A DNA stretch of 64,000 bases from Streptomyces sp. NBC_00236 (GCF_036195045.1 NZ_CP108100.1:4650001-4714000); one strand, 5' to 3'. Shown: positions 1 through 10,280, counted from the stretch's first letter. Numbers and translations are program-made. Notes: generated from the sequence alone by a model not told the origin.

Positions 1-1
1 G

Positions 2-121
2 AAGGTGCAGTCCGGCACCTCCGAGATCGTCCAGGAGCCGACCGAGCAGCCCTACGGCGTGCGCGACTTCGCCGTCCGGGACCCCGCAGGCAACCTGATC
101 CGCGTCCAGGAACGGCGCTGA
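2..121 (+). CDS. VOC-family (glyoxalase/bleomycin-resistance fold) protein, C-terminal fragment
   Basis: Only the last 39 codons are inside the window; the start lies upstream. The tail ends with the motif YGVRDFAVRDPAGNLIRVQE. This is the usual last beta strand of vicinal-oxygen-chelate proteins, where a D-P-x-G-N segment precedes the final strand that carries the metal-ligand glutamate. Function cannot be read from this much sequence; such proteins range from glyoxalases to antibiotic-binding proteins. The gene stops 79 bases before a UvrA-like gene on the same strand, so the two may be co-transcribed. Confidence 0.75.
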   Translation, partial: KVQSGTSEIVQEPTEQPYGVRDFAVRDPAGNLIRVQERR

Positions 122-200
122 GCCGTCGTACGACCCCAGTCGTAAACCGTACGAAGCCGACGGGACCGCGGGGGCGGTCCCGCCCACAGAGGGAGACACG

Positions 201-2597
<2,397 letters not shown>

Positions 2598-2700
2598 CGC
2601 GACCGCAGTGAGGGGCGCAGGGGTCCGGGGATCGAGCTCCGGGCCCCTCCGCCCGTGGGGGCGTAGGACTCGGGGCGCGTCGATCGGCCGGTGTGCGACG

Positions 2701-3057
2701 TCAGAAGGTGATGACCGTGGCGCCCTCCAGGGTGAAGCGCAGGAACTCGTCCCGGGCCACCCGCAGGTTCAGCCCCCGCCCGGCGAGTCCGGCCTCGGTC
2801 CCGTCGGCCCGGGCCGCGTTGACGCAGGCGCCCACGGTCACGCCGTCGGCTATCAGTTCGTCGACCTGCCGGTTGAAGACCGCGCTCGCCCCGGAGGGCT
2901 CCGGGTCACCGAGGCGGCGCTGGGCCGGTCCGAAGCACAGCACCTCGACGGTGGTGTCGTTCTCGGCCGCGACCTCCTGGATCCGTTGAGCGACGCGGGT
3001 CCCTGTCGTGATCGAGGCGTCGTCGTCGTGGAACACGTGAATGACCGTCTTCGGCAT
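2701..3057 (-). CDS. DsrE-family small protein
   Basis: The protein is 118 residues and starts MPKTVIHVFHDDD. It has the DsrE/DsrF-like alpha/beta pattern: a beta strand, a long helix with RVAQRIQEVAA, a second strand with Cys41 (VLCFGP) and a later strand with Cys78 (VGACVNAA). In this family the second cysteine is often the sulfur-carrying or redox residue. The frame stays open upstream, but the ATG at 3057 has a GGAAGG ribosome site and is where homology begins. The gene stands alone, convergent with the UvrA-like gene. A role in sulfur relay is only suggested by the family. Confidence 0.75.
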   Translation of the reverse strand: MPKTVIHVFHDDDASITTGTRVAQRIQEVAAENDTTVEVLCFGPAQRRLGDPEPSGASAVFNRQVDELIADGVTVGACVNAARADGTEAGLAGRGLNLRVARDEFLRFTLEGATVITF

Positions 3058-3291
3058 CTGTCGCAACCTTCCGCTCGGCGACCTGGCTGGGCAGGCGGAG
3101 ATCGAACCTATCAATCGTCTTGAGGAGTGGGACGTTCCGTCTCGATTGTTGATACGCGAGGGAAGTGCGGGCCGGTGGCGTGCGACGCCCGCGCGCCTGG
3201 GGCTCCGAGTGGGCCCGTGCGGGGCGGCGTGCTCCGGTTCGGCATGCGGAGTGCGTGACCTGTGTCGATTTCGGGTCCGCAGAAGAATAAG

Positions 3292-3324
3292 CACGCTGAG
3301 TATGCATTTCGGTTACTCAGCGTG
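3292..3324. promoter_or_regulatory. 11-bp perfect inverted repeat in the gap before a small gene
   Basis: The arms CACGCTGAGTA and TACTCAGCGTG are separated by 11 bases. The repeat lies about 60 bases upstream of the ATG at 3387, in a 329-base gap (3058-3386) that is less GC-rich than its surroundings. It could be an operator for the downstream gene or a hairpin in its leader. There is no run of T after it, so it is not a convincing terminator. No other feature was seen in the gap apart from the ribosome site of the DsrE gene. Confidence 0.5.
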
Positions 3325-3386
3325 GAATGAATGGATCATGGAGATGAAGGAGCAGCACGGGCTGCTGTGCGGGAAGGCGGCCGGTC

Positions 3387-3632
3387 ATGGCGGGTGACGG
3401 TGGCAGGGGCCCGGATGTCTCCGTGCCGGAGCGGGGGGCGTTCGCCGTCGACGAGCGGGACGGCCGGGTGGGCCGGGTGATGGGGTGGGTCGGGCCCTAT
3501 GTGCAGCTGCGCCCGCCCGGAGGCGGCGCGGAGTGGGACTGCCCGCCCGACTCCGTCCGGCCGGCCCCACCGGGGCTCGCGCTGCGCGCGCGGGTCACCG
3601 AGATCAACCGCGAGGGGCAGCTGCCGCGATGA
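3387..3632 (+). CDS. small conserved hypothetical protein
   Basis: This 81-residue protein has a compact core RDGRVGRVMGWVGPYVQLRP followed by EWDCPPDSVRPA. The Gly-rich beta pattern looks like a small barrel (KOW- or SH3-like), but this is inferred from pattern only. Codon use matches real genes: third positions are nearly all G or C and no stop-rich segment appears. There is no signal peptide or membrane segment. A very short frame upstream (ATG-GAG-ATG near 3338) overlaps its start. The 3' end runs into the 43-bp tandem repeat. The function is not recognised. Confidence 0.6.
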   Translation: MAGDGGRGPDVSVPERGAFAVDERDGRVGRVMGWVGPYVQLRPPGGGAEWDCPPDSVRPAPPGLALRARVTEINREGQLPR

Positions 3633-3670
3633 GGCGGCGGGGCGGCCCGGAGGTGCGCCGGGGCGGACCG

Positions 3671-3898
3671 CCGATAGCCTGCGGCGGTGCCGGGGCCGTG
3701 TGAGCCGGAGTCGCCGATAGCCTGCGGCGGTGCCGGGGTCGTGTGAGCCGGAGTCGCCGATGCCTGCGGCGGTGCCGGGGTCGTGTGAGCTGGAGTCGCC
3801 GATGCCTGCGGCGGTGCCGGGGCCGTGTGAGCAGGAGCTGCCGATGGCTGCGGCGGTGCCCGGGACCGGGTGGTCAGGAGTCGCCGATAGCCTGCGGG
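3671..3898. repeat. tandem repeat, five units of 42-43 bp plus a partial sixth
   Basis: Units begin at 3671, 3714, 3757, 3799, 3841 and (partial) 3884, each starting CCGAT(A)GCCTGCGG. Lengths are 43, 43, 42, 42 and 43 bp, so the array does not keep a reading frame. The final partial unit ends at the promoter-like TAGCCT in front of the ATG at 3900. The array therefore looks like serial copies of the upstream promoter region of the next gene. Units 1, 2 and 6 keep TAGCCT, while units 3 and 4 have ATGCCT and unit 5 has ATGGCT. Confidence 0.9.
3888..3893 (+). promoter_or_regulatory. leaderless-type -10 element
   Basis: TAGCCT ends 6 bases before the ATG at 3900, the spacing of leaderless streptomycete transcripts. 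It sits in the last partial unit of the tandem repeat. No good -35 is visible. Confidence 0.5.
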
Positions 3899-3899
3899 C

Positions 3900-4715
3900 A
3901 TGGTGAGCATGGGCACGGCAAGCGATGCGCAACTGGCCGTCGAAGCAGCGCAGGCGGGAGCGGCGGTGGTTCGCGGCATGTACGGGGCCGTGCTCCCGCG
4001 TACGGAGAAGTCCGGCGGTGACTTCGCGACGGCCGCCGACCTCGCGGCCGAGCAGGCCATCCTCGACGTGCTGCGGACGGCCCGGCCCGAGGACGCGGTG
4101 ACGGGCGAGGAGAGCGGGGACACCGGTGCGGCCGGTGCGGAGCGCAGGTGGCTGGTCGATCCGCTGTGCGGCACGCTGAACTACGCCGTGCGGAACATGC
4201 TGGTCGCGGTGAACGTCGCCCTGCGGGTGGGGACCGGCGTCACGGCCGCCGCATCCGCCGACCCCTTCAGCGGCGAGGTGTTCTGGACCGACGGCACACA
4301 CGCCCGTGTCCGGAGGGACGGCGCGGACGAAGAGCTCTCACCCTCGTCCGGGTCACGGCTGGTTGACGTCAATCTCGATCCCCCGTTCCCGAGCGCGCCG
4401 GACTTCCGGGCCGTACACCTGCTCGCCGCCCCGGAGTTCACCGAGCGGTTCCGGCCGCGTGTCGTCTCCACCACGCTGGCCGTGGCCTGGGTCGCCGCCG
4501 GTCGCAGGGCCGCGTACGTCACCGACGGCGACCTGCGCGACAGCGTGCACTTCGCCGCCGGGATCGCGCTGTGCGAAGCCGCCGGCTGTGTGGTGACGGA
4601 CCTGCGCGGCCTGCCGGTGCACACCGGCGCGGGCGGGCTGATCGCGGCGGCCGACCCGGAGACGCATCAGGCGCTGCTGGAGATGGTGAAGGCGCAGGCT
4701 CCGGCCGGACGCTGA
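3900..4715 (+). CDS. inositol-monophosphatase-like protein with altered metal site
   Basis: The 271-residue protein has the fold markers of the inositol monophosphatase/FBPase superfamily: the GEES segment (Glu70-Glu71) and the D-P-x-x-G-T-x-N loop (Asp87 to Asn94). In active family members the loop reads D-P-[IL]-D-G-T, where the second Asp binds metal; here that position is Cys90. The second conserved site, W-D-x-A-A-G, reads V-H-F-A-A-G at 216-221, so its Asp is His217. Two of the usual metal ligands are therefore replaced, and activity on inositol phosphate is doubtful. ATG 3900 fits a leaderless start; GTG 3903 or ATG 3909 are alternatives. A hairpin terminator follows. Confidence 0.8.
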   Translation: MVSMGTASDAQLAVEAAQAGAAVVRGMYGAVLPRTEKSGGDFATAADLAAEQAILDVLRTARPEDAVTGEESGDTGAAGAERRWLVDPLCGTLNYAVRNMLVAVNVALRVGTGVTAAASADPFSGEVFWTDGTHARVRRDGADEELSPSSGSRLVDVNLDPPFPSAPDFRAVHLLAAPEFTERFRPRVVSTTLAVAWVAAGRRAAYVTDGDLRDSVHFAAGIALCEAAGCVVTDLRGLPVHTGAGGLIAAADPETHQALLEMVKAQAPAGR

Positions 4716-4824
4716 CCGGTTCGACGTCCCCGTTCGGGAGTCCTGCTCTCTCAGCGGCAGTGTTCTTTGTGCACATCCCCGGTTGCCCTCCAGGAAGGCT
4801 CCCCTTCGGCAATCCGCCGCTTCC

Positions 4825-4860
4825 GGAAGGGCGGCACCCCTGTCGCGGCGCCGCCCTTCC
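4825..4860. terminator. bidirectional hairpin terminator
   Basis: GGAAGGGCGGC pairs with GCCGCCCTTCC across a 14-base loop, between two convergent genes. The same 11-bp arms recur at 5930-5964. Confidence 0.75.
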
Positions 4861-4875
4861 TTCGTGCAACCGGTA

Positions 4876-5337
4876 CTACGGGGCCGGGACTTCCCGGACG
4901 AGCTTCGAGGACCACGGGCAGAAGATGGCTCCGGGCAGGAAGGCGCCGCCCGCCTCGTCGAGGTGGTCCTCGACATACGGAATCGTCGCGTCGCAGACCT
5001 CGATGGCGACGTCGAAGAACTGGACCGTCTGCGGGTCGAGGTGGAAGCTCCACCGCGGGTTGTAGTCGGCCTGGCGCTTCATGATGCGGCCGACGACGTG
5101 CGGCCGGTCCGTGGTCTCGCCGCTCACCAGGTCCCTGGCGTGGTTGATCTCGCGCTCCTCGACCAGCTTCACGACGAACGTGCTCCGCGTGATGTCGGTC
5201 ATCTCGAAGTACGCGGGCGCGACCGCCGCGTCACGTGCCCCCTCCCGGCTCTGGGTGGCCTGGGCGGGCTGGGCGGCGGTGAGGGCGAGCATGGCCACGG
5301 CCGCGAGGCTTGCGGCCTTGGTGAAGAGGTGTCGCAT
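4876..5337 (-). CDS. secreted BP74-like (calmodulin-binding-protein-related) protein
   Basis: This is a 153-residue exported protein. From the ATG at 5337 (GGAG ribosome site 9 bases upstream) it has a classical signal peptide, MRHLFTKAASLAAVAMLALTA, with a likely cleavage after AQA. The mature part contains YFEMTDITRSTFVVKLVEE, a W-S-F-H-L-D-P segment and CDATIPYVEDHLDEAGG near the end, with two cysteines that could form one disulfide. This pattern resembles the BP74-related domain family, and I hold that assignment only tentatively. Two heptamers CACGGAA occur as a direct repeat in its promoter region (about 5387-5425). Confidence 0.65.
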   Translation of the reverse strand: MRHLFTKAASLAAVAMLALTAAQPAQATQSREGARDAAVAPAYFEMTDITRSTFVVKLVEEREINHARDLVSGETTDRPHVVGRIMKRQADYNPRWSFHLDPQTVQFFDVAIEVCDATIPYVEDHLDEAGGAFLPGAIFCPWSSKLVREVPAP

Positions 5338-5567
5338 GACGATCTCCAGGGGTGCGGGGCCGACCGTGATGATCATGGTCGCTCGTCACGGAAGGTAGCG
5401 AAATAATCACGGAAAGTGAAATCGGCACGCTGCCGAACGGGCCGTCCCGGAGTGCGCGGTGCTCGGCGCGCCGGTCACTCGACCGTGGGACGCTGAGGAA
5501 AGCGGCCCGGCGTCGCTGATTCGTCGATCTACGCTCCCCGGACTGGCTTCAGGAGAAGGGACCCGCG

Positions 5568-5916
5568 ATGACCGCCGCGATGGTCGAGCACCAGCAGAAC
5601 TCTGAAGGCCGCCCGTGGGACTACCTGCTGCGCACCTGGCAGGAACTGGACGTGCCCGAGGGGTGGCGCGCCGAGATCGACGAAGGGCAACGCCCGCGAG
5701 GATCGGACGAAGAAGTACCGCGCCTATGCGCGCGGAGGCGTGCTCATGTACCTGCTGATCGACCGGTTCGACGCCCGTGGGCCCATGGCCACGCTGTTCA
5801 CCGAACCCAATGAGGACGGTACGTACAAGCGCTCCGCCCCGGTGCCGTTCGGCAAGCCGCTCGTGCTGCCGGCGCCCTTCGACGTCACGCTGTCCACGGA
5901 GGCCTTTCCGGTCTGA
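5568..5916 (+). pseudogene. Uma2/DUF820-family gene with internal deletion and frameshift
   Basis: The first part (MTAAMVEHQQNSEGRPWDYLLRTW and on to WRAEIDEG) matches the N-terminus of the Uma2 family, which is abundant in Streptomyces. After about codon 44 the frame breaks. From about 5710 another frame carries the family C-terminus, RTKKYRAYARGGVLMYLLID, then VPFGKPLVLPAPFDVTLSTEAFPV and TGA at 5914. Intact family members are about 190 residues; here about 44 plus 68 remain. The missing middle should contain the PD-(D/E)XK-like catalytic residues, so the gene is dead. A likely origin is one deletion of roughly 80 codons out of frame. Confidence 0.75.
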
Positions 5917-5929
5917 GGCGGACAACGGC

Positions 5930-5964
5930 GGAAGGGCGGCACCCTCGCGGGGCGCCGCCCTTCC
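5930..5964. terminator. bidirectional hairpin terminator
   Basis: GGAAGGGCGGC pairs with GCCGCCCTTCC across a 13-base loop, between the Uma2 remnant and the PTS gene. The arms are identical to those of the hairpin at 4825-4860. Confidence 0.75.
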
Positions 5965-5980
5965 GTGGTTCCGTGATCCG

Positions 5981-7519
5981 TCAGACCCCCGCAGGTTCCT
6001 TCGCGGTGGTGTCCGGACCCGTGGTGCCGACCGCCGGAGCCGACGGGCCGGTGGCCGCGACCGTGGAGACGGCCGGTTCCTGGGAGACGTTGAACTCCGC
6101 CAGCAGGTCCTTGCTGAAGCCGAAGAAGTACGTGGCGACGAAGCCCGCCAGGTAGCCGACGACCAGGCCGCCCGCGTAGATCGCGATCGTCGCACCCAGG
6201 CCGTGGTTGCCGTCCAGCAGCGGGAACAGCGCCCAGCCGGACGGGCCGATCGCGGTGGACCCCACCGCGTCGCCGAGCTGGTTGAAGAAGCCGACGAACG
6301 CACCGCCGAACGCACCGCCCACGCACGCCGTGATGAACGGGCGGCCCAGCGGCAGCGAGACACCGTAGATCAGCGGCTCACCGACACCCAGGAAGCCCGC
6401 CGGCAGGGCGGACTTGATCGTCCGGCGGATCGACTCGTTGCGCGGGAGGCGGAAGAAGACCGCGATGGCCGCACCGACCTGGCCGGCACCCGCCATGGCG
6501 AGGATCGGGAGCAGGACCGTGTAACCCTGCTGCTCGATCAGCGTGGTGTGGATCGGGATCAGCGCCTGGTGCAGGCCCAGCATGACCAGCGGCAGGAAGA
6601 AGCCGCCGAGGACGAGACCCGCGCCCGCACCGCCGTTGGACAGCAGCCAGTCGGCGAACGTGCCGATCGCGGTGGAGACCTCACCCGCCACGTACATCAG
6701 GCCGAAGATCGTCACCAGTCCGGAGACCAGGACCGTCAGGGTCGGGGTGACCAGGACGTCCAGCGCCTCCGGCACCCAGCGCCGGCACCACTTCTCCACG
6801 TACACCGCGAGCACCGCCGCGCCCAGGGCACCGAGGACGCCGCCCTGGCCGGGGGAGAGCTTCTGGCCGAACGCCTCGATGTTCGCGACACCCGGGAAGA
6901 CGATGATGGCCGCGACCGCACCGCCGAGGATCGGCGTGCCGCCGAACTCCTTCGCCGTGTTGTAGCCGACGAAGACCGCGATCAGGGCCATGAAGCCGGA
7001 CGCCATCGCCGCCAGGGCCGGGGTGACCGAGGGCAGCCACTCCAGGTTGACCAGCAGGCCGTTGAGGCCCGCGATGATGCCGCAGCCGATCAGGGCCGGG
7101 ATCAGGGGTACGAAGATGTTGGCGATCCTGCGCAGGAACAGCTTGAACGGGGTGGCGTTCTTCGCCTTCCTGGCCGCCTTCATCTCGGCACCCTGCGCGG
7201 CCAGTTCCTCCGCGCTGAGCGGGGTGACGGCCGGGTCGGGTGCCGGGGCCGCTTCCTGGCCCTCCTTGACGAGCTTCTCGAACTCAGGAGTGACGCGGGC
7301 GACCGTACCGGGACCGAGGACGATCTGGTACGTGTCGTCCTCGACCACGCCCATGACGGCAGGCACGGCCTTCAGTGCCTCGTCCTGGACGAGCGAACGA
7401 TCGCGCAGACCCAGCCGGAGCCGGGTCATGCAGTGGACAACGGAGCTGACGTTCGCGGCGCCACCGACGAGCGGAAGGATCGCGGCGGCAGTGGCGCGGT
7501 TCTTGTCTTCTGTAGCCAT
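5981..7519 (-). CDS. murP: PTS EIIBC permease, probably MurNAc-specific
   Basis: The 512-residue protein has an N-terminal EIIB domain whose phosphorylated cysteine is Cys30 (VVHCMTRLRL). A linker at about 85-125 leads to a glucose-superfamily EIIC with about ten membrane segments and the substrate-site motif GEPLIYGV. No EIIA domain is present, as in E. coli MurP, so it must borrow EIIA-Crr. Substrate assignment rests on position: it is the third gene of an operon with murR and murQ, 49 bases after murQ. It would import MurNAc as its 6-phosphate. The start MATEDKNRATAAAI has a weak ribosome site. Confidence 0.85.
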   Translation of the reverse strand: MATEDKNRATAAAILPLVGGAANVSSVVHCMTRLRLGLRDRSLVQDEALKAVPAVMGVVEDDTYQIVLGPGTVARVTPEFEKLVKEGQEAAPAPDPAVTPLSAEELAAQGAEMKAARKAKNATPFKLFLRRIANIFVPLIPALIGCGIIAGLNGLLVNLEWLPSVTPALAAMASGFMALIAVFVGYNTAKEFGGTPILGGAVAAIIVFPGVANIEAFGQKLSPGQGGVLGALGAAVLAVYVEKWCRRWVPEALDVLVTPTLTVLVSGLVTIFGLMYVAGEVSTAIGTFADWLLSNGGAGAGLVLGGFFLPLVMLGLHQALIPIHTTLIEQQGYTVLLPILAMAGAGQVGAAIAVFFRLPRNESIRRTIKSALPAGFLGVGEPLIYGVSLPLGRPFITACVGGAFGGAFVGFFNQLGDAVGSTAIGPSGWALFPLLDGNHGLGATIAIYAGGLVVGYLAGFVATYFFGFSKDLLAEFNVSQEPAVSTVAATGPSAPAVGTTGPDTTAKEPAGV

Positions 7520-7568
7520 GGTGCGTGGTGCCTTGCTGTGCGGGGGAGCGGAGGTGGTGCGGGGAGGG

Positions 7569-8534
7569 TCAGGTGGTGCGGGGGGCCGCGGCGAGCGCGG
7601 CGCGGAGGTGGCCGTCCGACGCGGACAGCAGCGTGGCGGCGGTGGGGCCGTCGACCTGGCCGAGGATGGTCAGGATGGCGTTCTTCACCTCGCCGTCGGT
7701 GGCGGCCAGCGCGGCCTCGATCTCGGCGTCCGATGCGCCGGTGGCCAGCGAGACGATCCGCCGGGACCGGGCGCGGAGCTTTTCGTTGGAGGCGCGCACG
7801 TCGACCATGAGGTTCCCGTACGTCTTGCCGAGCCGGATCATCGTGATCGTCGAGAGCATGTTGAGGACGAGCTTCTGGGCGGTGCCCGCCTTGAGCCGGG
7901 TGGAGCCGGTGAGCAGCTCGGGGCCGACGACGACCTCCAGGGGGTGCTCGGCGGCGGCGCCCAGCGCGGAGTCCGCGTTGCAGGACAGGCCGAGGGTCAG
8001 GGCGCCCTGGGCGCGGGCGTGCTCCACGGCCCCGATCGCGTACGGAGTACGGCCGGAGGCGGAGATGCCGACCACCGTGTCCTCGGCGGTCAGGCCCAGC
8101 GCGTCGAGGTCGGCGGCGGCCAGCTCCTTGCTGTCCTCCGCGCCCTCGACGGCGGTGACCATCGCGGACGGGCCGCCCGCGATCAGACCGATCACATCGG
8201 CCGGGTCGGTGTTGAAGGTGGGCGGGCACTCGCTCGCGTCCAGGACACCGAGCCTGCCCGCGGTGCCGGCGCCCGCGTAGATCAGCCGGCCGCCGCGGGC
8301 CATGCGCGCCGCGATGGCGTCGATCGCCGCGGAGATCTCGGGCAGCAGCTCGGCGACGGAGGCCGGCACGGTCCGGTCCTCGTCGTTCATGATCCGGGCG
8401 ATCTCCGCAGTGGCCAGCCGGTCGATCTCGGCGAGCTCGGGGCGGAATGCCTCGGTGGTGAGGGTGGCGAGCTGGGCGCGCAGTTCGCCGTAACCGTCGG
8501 GGGTGGTGGCGTCGGCGTCGGTGAGGGAGGTCAT
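7569..8534 (-). CDS. murQ: N-acetylmuramic acid 6-phosphate etherase
   Basis: MurQ removes the lactyl ether from MurNAc-6-P to give GlcNAc-6-P and D-lactate. The 321-residue protein has the SIS fold, the A-V-E-G-A-E-D segment with the catalytic-type glutamate, and the family signature GPELLTGSTRLKAGTAQK. Its length is close to the usual 300. The frame is open upstream to 8654, but homology begins with MTSLTDADAT at 8534; the ribosome site there is weak. It lies 67 bases after murR and before murP in one operon, which recycles the cell's own peptidoglycan sugars. Confidence 0.92.
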   Translation of the reverse strand: MTSLTDADATTPDGYGELRAQLATLTTEAFRPELAEIDRLATAEIARIMNDEDRTVPASVAELLPEISAAIDAIAARMARGGRLIYAGAGTAGRLGVLDASECPPTFNTDPADVIGLIAGGPSAMVTAVEGAEDSKELAAADLDALGLTAEDTVVGISASGRTPYAIGAVEHARAQGALTLGLSCNADSALGAAAEHPLEVVVGPELLTGSTRLKAGTAQKLVLNMLSTITMIRLGKTYGNLMVDVRASNEKLRARSRRIVSLATGASDAEIEAALAATDGEVKNAILTILGQVDGPTAATLLSASDGHLRAALAAAPRTT

Positions 8535-8601
8535 GGAGAGCGGCTCTGCTTTCTTGAACTCGTGCGGTTCTGCGGGTGCGGGTGCGGGGTGGTGCCGCTG
8601 G

Positions 8602-9519
8602 TCAGCGGGTGCGGGGGGCGTGGCGATGGGCCAGTGCCTCGTAGGACGCGGCAAGGGCGGGGGCGGCCGTCTCGTACGTACGCTGCGCGACCCCGATGAA
8701 CAGGCAGTCCACGACCAGCAGCTGGCTCGTGCGGCTCGACATGGCGGCCGGGCGCAGCTCGCTCTCGCGGGCCGTGGACGTGGTCAGTACGACGTCGGCG
8801 TACTGGGTGACGGGGCCGTCGGGGCGGCCGGTGATCGCGATCGTCGTGGCGCCGCGGTCGAAGGCGACGCGCAGCGGCTCGATGACGTCGCCCGTCGAGC
8901 CGGAGTGGGTGATCGCGATGGCCACGTCGCCGGAGCGCAGCTGCACGGCGTTGGTCACCGCGAGGTGCGGGTCCATGTTGGCGTGCGCGATCAGGCCGAT
9001 ACGGGCCAGCTTCTGGGCCAGGTCCTGGCCGACGAGCGAGGACGCGCCCACGCCGTAGATGTCGATCCGGCGGGCGGTGGCGGCCGCGGCCACGGCGGCA
9101 CCGAGCTGTACGGTGTCGAGCCCGGCGGCGGTGTCGGCGAGGGTCTGCTGCTCGTCGTAGGCCAGCTTCGCGACCACGTCGGCGATCGGGTCGTCGACCG
9201 CTATGTCCGCGGTGACGGCGGGCGCGCGGCCGGACTCCTGATGGGCGGCGAGACCGGCCAGCGCGAGGCGCAGGTCGCGGTAGCCGGGGTAGCCGAGGAG
9301 GCGGGCGGTGCGGACCACGGTCGCCTCGCTGGTGCCGGTGAGCTCGGCGAGACCGGTGACCGTCAGGGCGGCGCAGCCGGCCGGGTCGCCGGCGACTGCC
9401 TCGGCGACCCGCTGCATGGAGCGGGTCATGGACGGCGCGAGCGTCCGCACCTTCGCCGCGAGGGCTGCCGGGGCGGGCGGCGAATCGGCGCTGAAACTTT
9501 CCTTCAGGTCATTGGTCAC
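8602..9519 (-). CDS. murR: RpiR/MurR-family transcriptional regulator of MurNAc use
   Basis: This 305-residue regulator has an N-terminal HTH_6 domain (about residues 25-105, with LAELTGTSEATVVRTARLLGY as the recognition helix region) and a C-terminal SIS sugar-phosphate-binding domain (about 130-275, with YGVGASSLVGQDLA and THSGSTGDV). In this family the SIS domain binds the phosphosugar, here probably MurNAc-6-P, and repression is lifted. The GTG at 9519 lies next to a palindromic operator, which suggests autoregulation. It is the first gene of the murR-murQ-murP operon. Confidence 0.88.
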   Translation of the reverse strand: MTNDLKESFSADSPPAPAALAAKVRTLAPSMTRSMQRVAEAVAGDPAGCAALTVTGLAELTGTSEATVVRTARLLGYPGYRDLRLALAGLAAHQESGRAPAVTADIAVDDPIADVVAKLAYDEQQTLADTAAGLDTVQLGAAVAAAATARRIDIYGVGASSLVGQDLAQKLARIGLIAHANMDPHLAVTNAVQLRSGDVAIAITHSGSTGDVIEPLRVAFDRGATTIAITGRPDGPVTQYADVVLTTSTARESELRPAAMSSRTSQLLVVDCLFIGVAQRTYETAAPALAASYEALAHRHAPRTR

Positions 9520-9521
9520 CT

Positions 9522-9538
9522 TTGAAAGATATTTTCAA
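9522..9538. promoter_or_regulatory. RpiR/MurR-type operator
   Basis: A perfect inverted repeat, TTGAAA and TTTCAA around a 5-base spacer, begins 3 bases upstream of the murR start. A second, weaker repeat (CTGAA and TTCAG, 9491-9507) lies just inside the gene. T-G-A-A-A half-sites are typical of RpiR-family operators. Confidence 0.7.
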
Positions 9539-9627
9539 CCCCGGTGACCGTCAACCCCCCTTTGGTCCCGACCTGTGGCAGCACGCGTGCGCACCGGACG
9601 CCCGGCGCACAGGTGGACAATGGCTGC

Positions 9628-9996
9628 ATGGAGCTGAACACCCTGGAGCAGGCGCTGCACACCGCCCGCGCACTGGTCATGGCCGATCTCGCCGCCGGAG
9701 ATGTCGCCGAGGCACAGATCGTCTCGCTGGTCGAGGACGCGGTCACACACCGCCGCTGGTGGGTCGAGCAGTGGCCGGACGGGGTGGAGTTCCTGGTCGG
9801 CCTCGTCGCCCAGGACGTACAGGACGCACTGCTGGAGCGGTACGGCCGCTGGCCGCTGTGCCCGGTGTGCGACGCGGGCGACCCGCACGCCCTGGACGTC
9901 GAGCCGGAGCTCGGGCCCGACCCGCACTGGGTCTGCACGAAGGCGGCCGTCGCCGTCGCCCCGGTCGGCTCGCTCACCGGGATACTGCGGCCGTGA
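9628..9996 (+). CDS. conserved hypothetical protein
   Basis: This 122-residue protein has an acidic helical N-terminal half (MELNTLEQALHTARALVMADL) and a C-terminal part with CPVC and a later HWVC, which could hold a zinc ion with three cysteines and a histidine. The ATG fits a leaderless start: GACAAT ends 6 bases upstream. The stop overlaps the GTG of the next gene by four bases (GTGA), so the two are translationally coupled. I do not recognise a named family. Confidence 0.7.
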   Translation: MELNTLEQALHTARALVMADLAAGDVAEAQIVSLVEDAVTHRRWWVEQWPDGVEFLVGLVAQDVQDALLERYGRWPLCPVCDAGDPHALDVEPELGPDPHWVCTKAAVAVAPVGSLTGILRP

Positions 9997-10265
9997 CCGT
10001 CTACATCGACCCGCCGGACTGGCCGGGCCACGGGCGCTTCTGGTCGCACCTGGTCAGCGACGTGTCCTTCGAGGAACTGCACACCTTCGCGGCGTCCATC
10101 GGCTGCCCGCCCCGCGCCTTCGAGCGGGACCACTACGACGTACCGGCCGCACGGTACGAGGACGCGGTACGGGCCGGGGCCCGGCAGATCGGCTCCAAGG
10201 AACTGGTCCGCCGCATCACCGAAGCGGGCCTGCGGCGCCCCAAGGGCCGCCCCGCTCCGGGCTGA
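9993..10265 (+). CDS. DUF4031-family protein
   Basis: This 90-residue protein starts at the GTG at 9993, overlapping the previous stop. It begins MTVYIDPPDWPGHGRFWSHL, the hallmark of DUF4031, and continues with FAASIGCPPRAFERDHYDVP. Conserved Asp, His and Arg residues suggest a small enzyme, but no function is established to my knowledge. It is convergent with the efflux gene, 15 bases away. Confidence 0.85.
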   Translation: MTVYIDPPDWPGHGRFWSHLVSDVSFEELHTFAASIGCPPRAFERDHYDVPAARYEDAVRAGARQIGSKELVRRITEAGLRRPKGRPAPG

Positions 10266-10280
10266 GGTCCCGCCCCGCGC

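Noticed and set aside
3338..3397. A 17-to-19-codon upstream ORF (MEMKEQHGLL) overlapping the gene at 3387
   Set aside because: It is out of frame and only short; no stalling motif. Left as unproven.
3497..4174. Minus-strand long open frame with PGTAAGIGDSGSHD-like repeats
   Set aside because: It is the shadow of the tandem DNA repeat and the IMPase gene; unit lengths of 42 and 43 bp do not hold a frame and there is no ribosome site.
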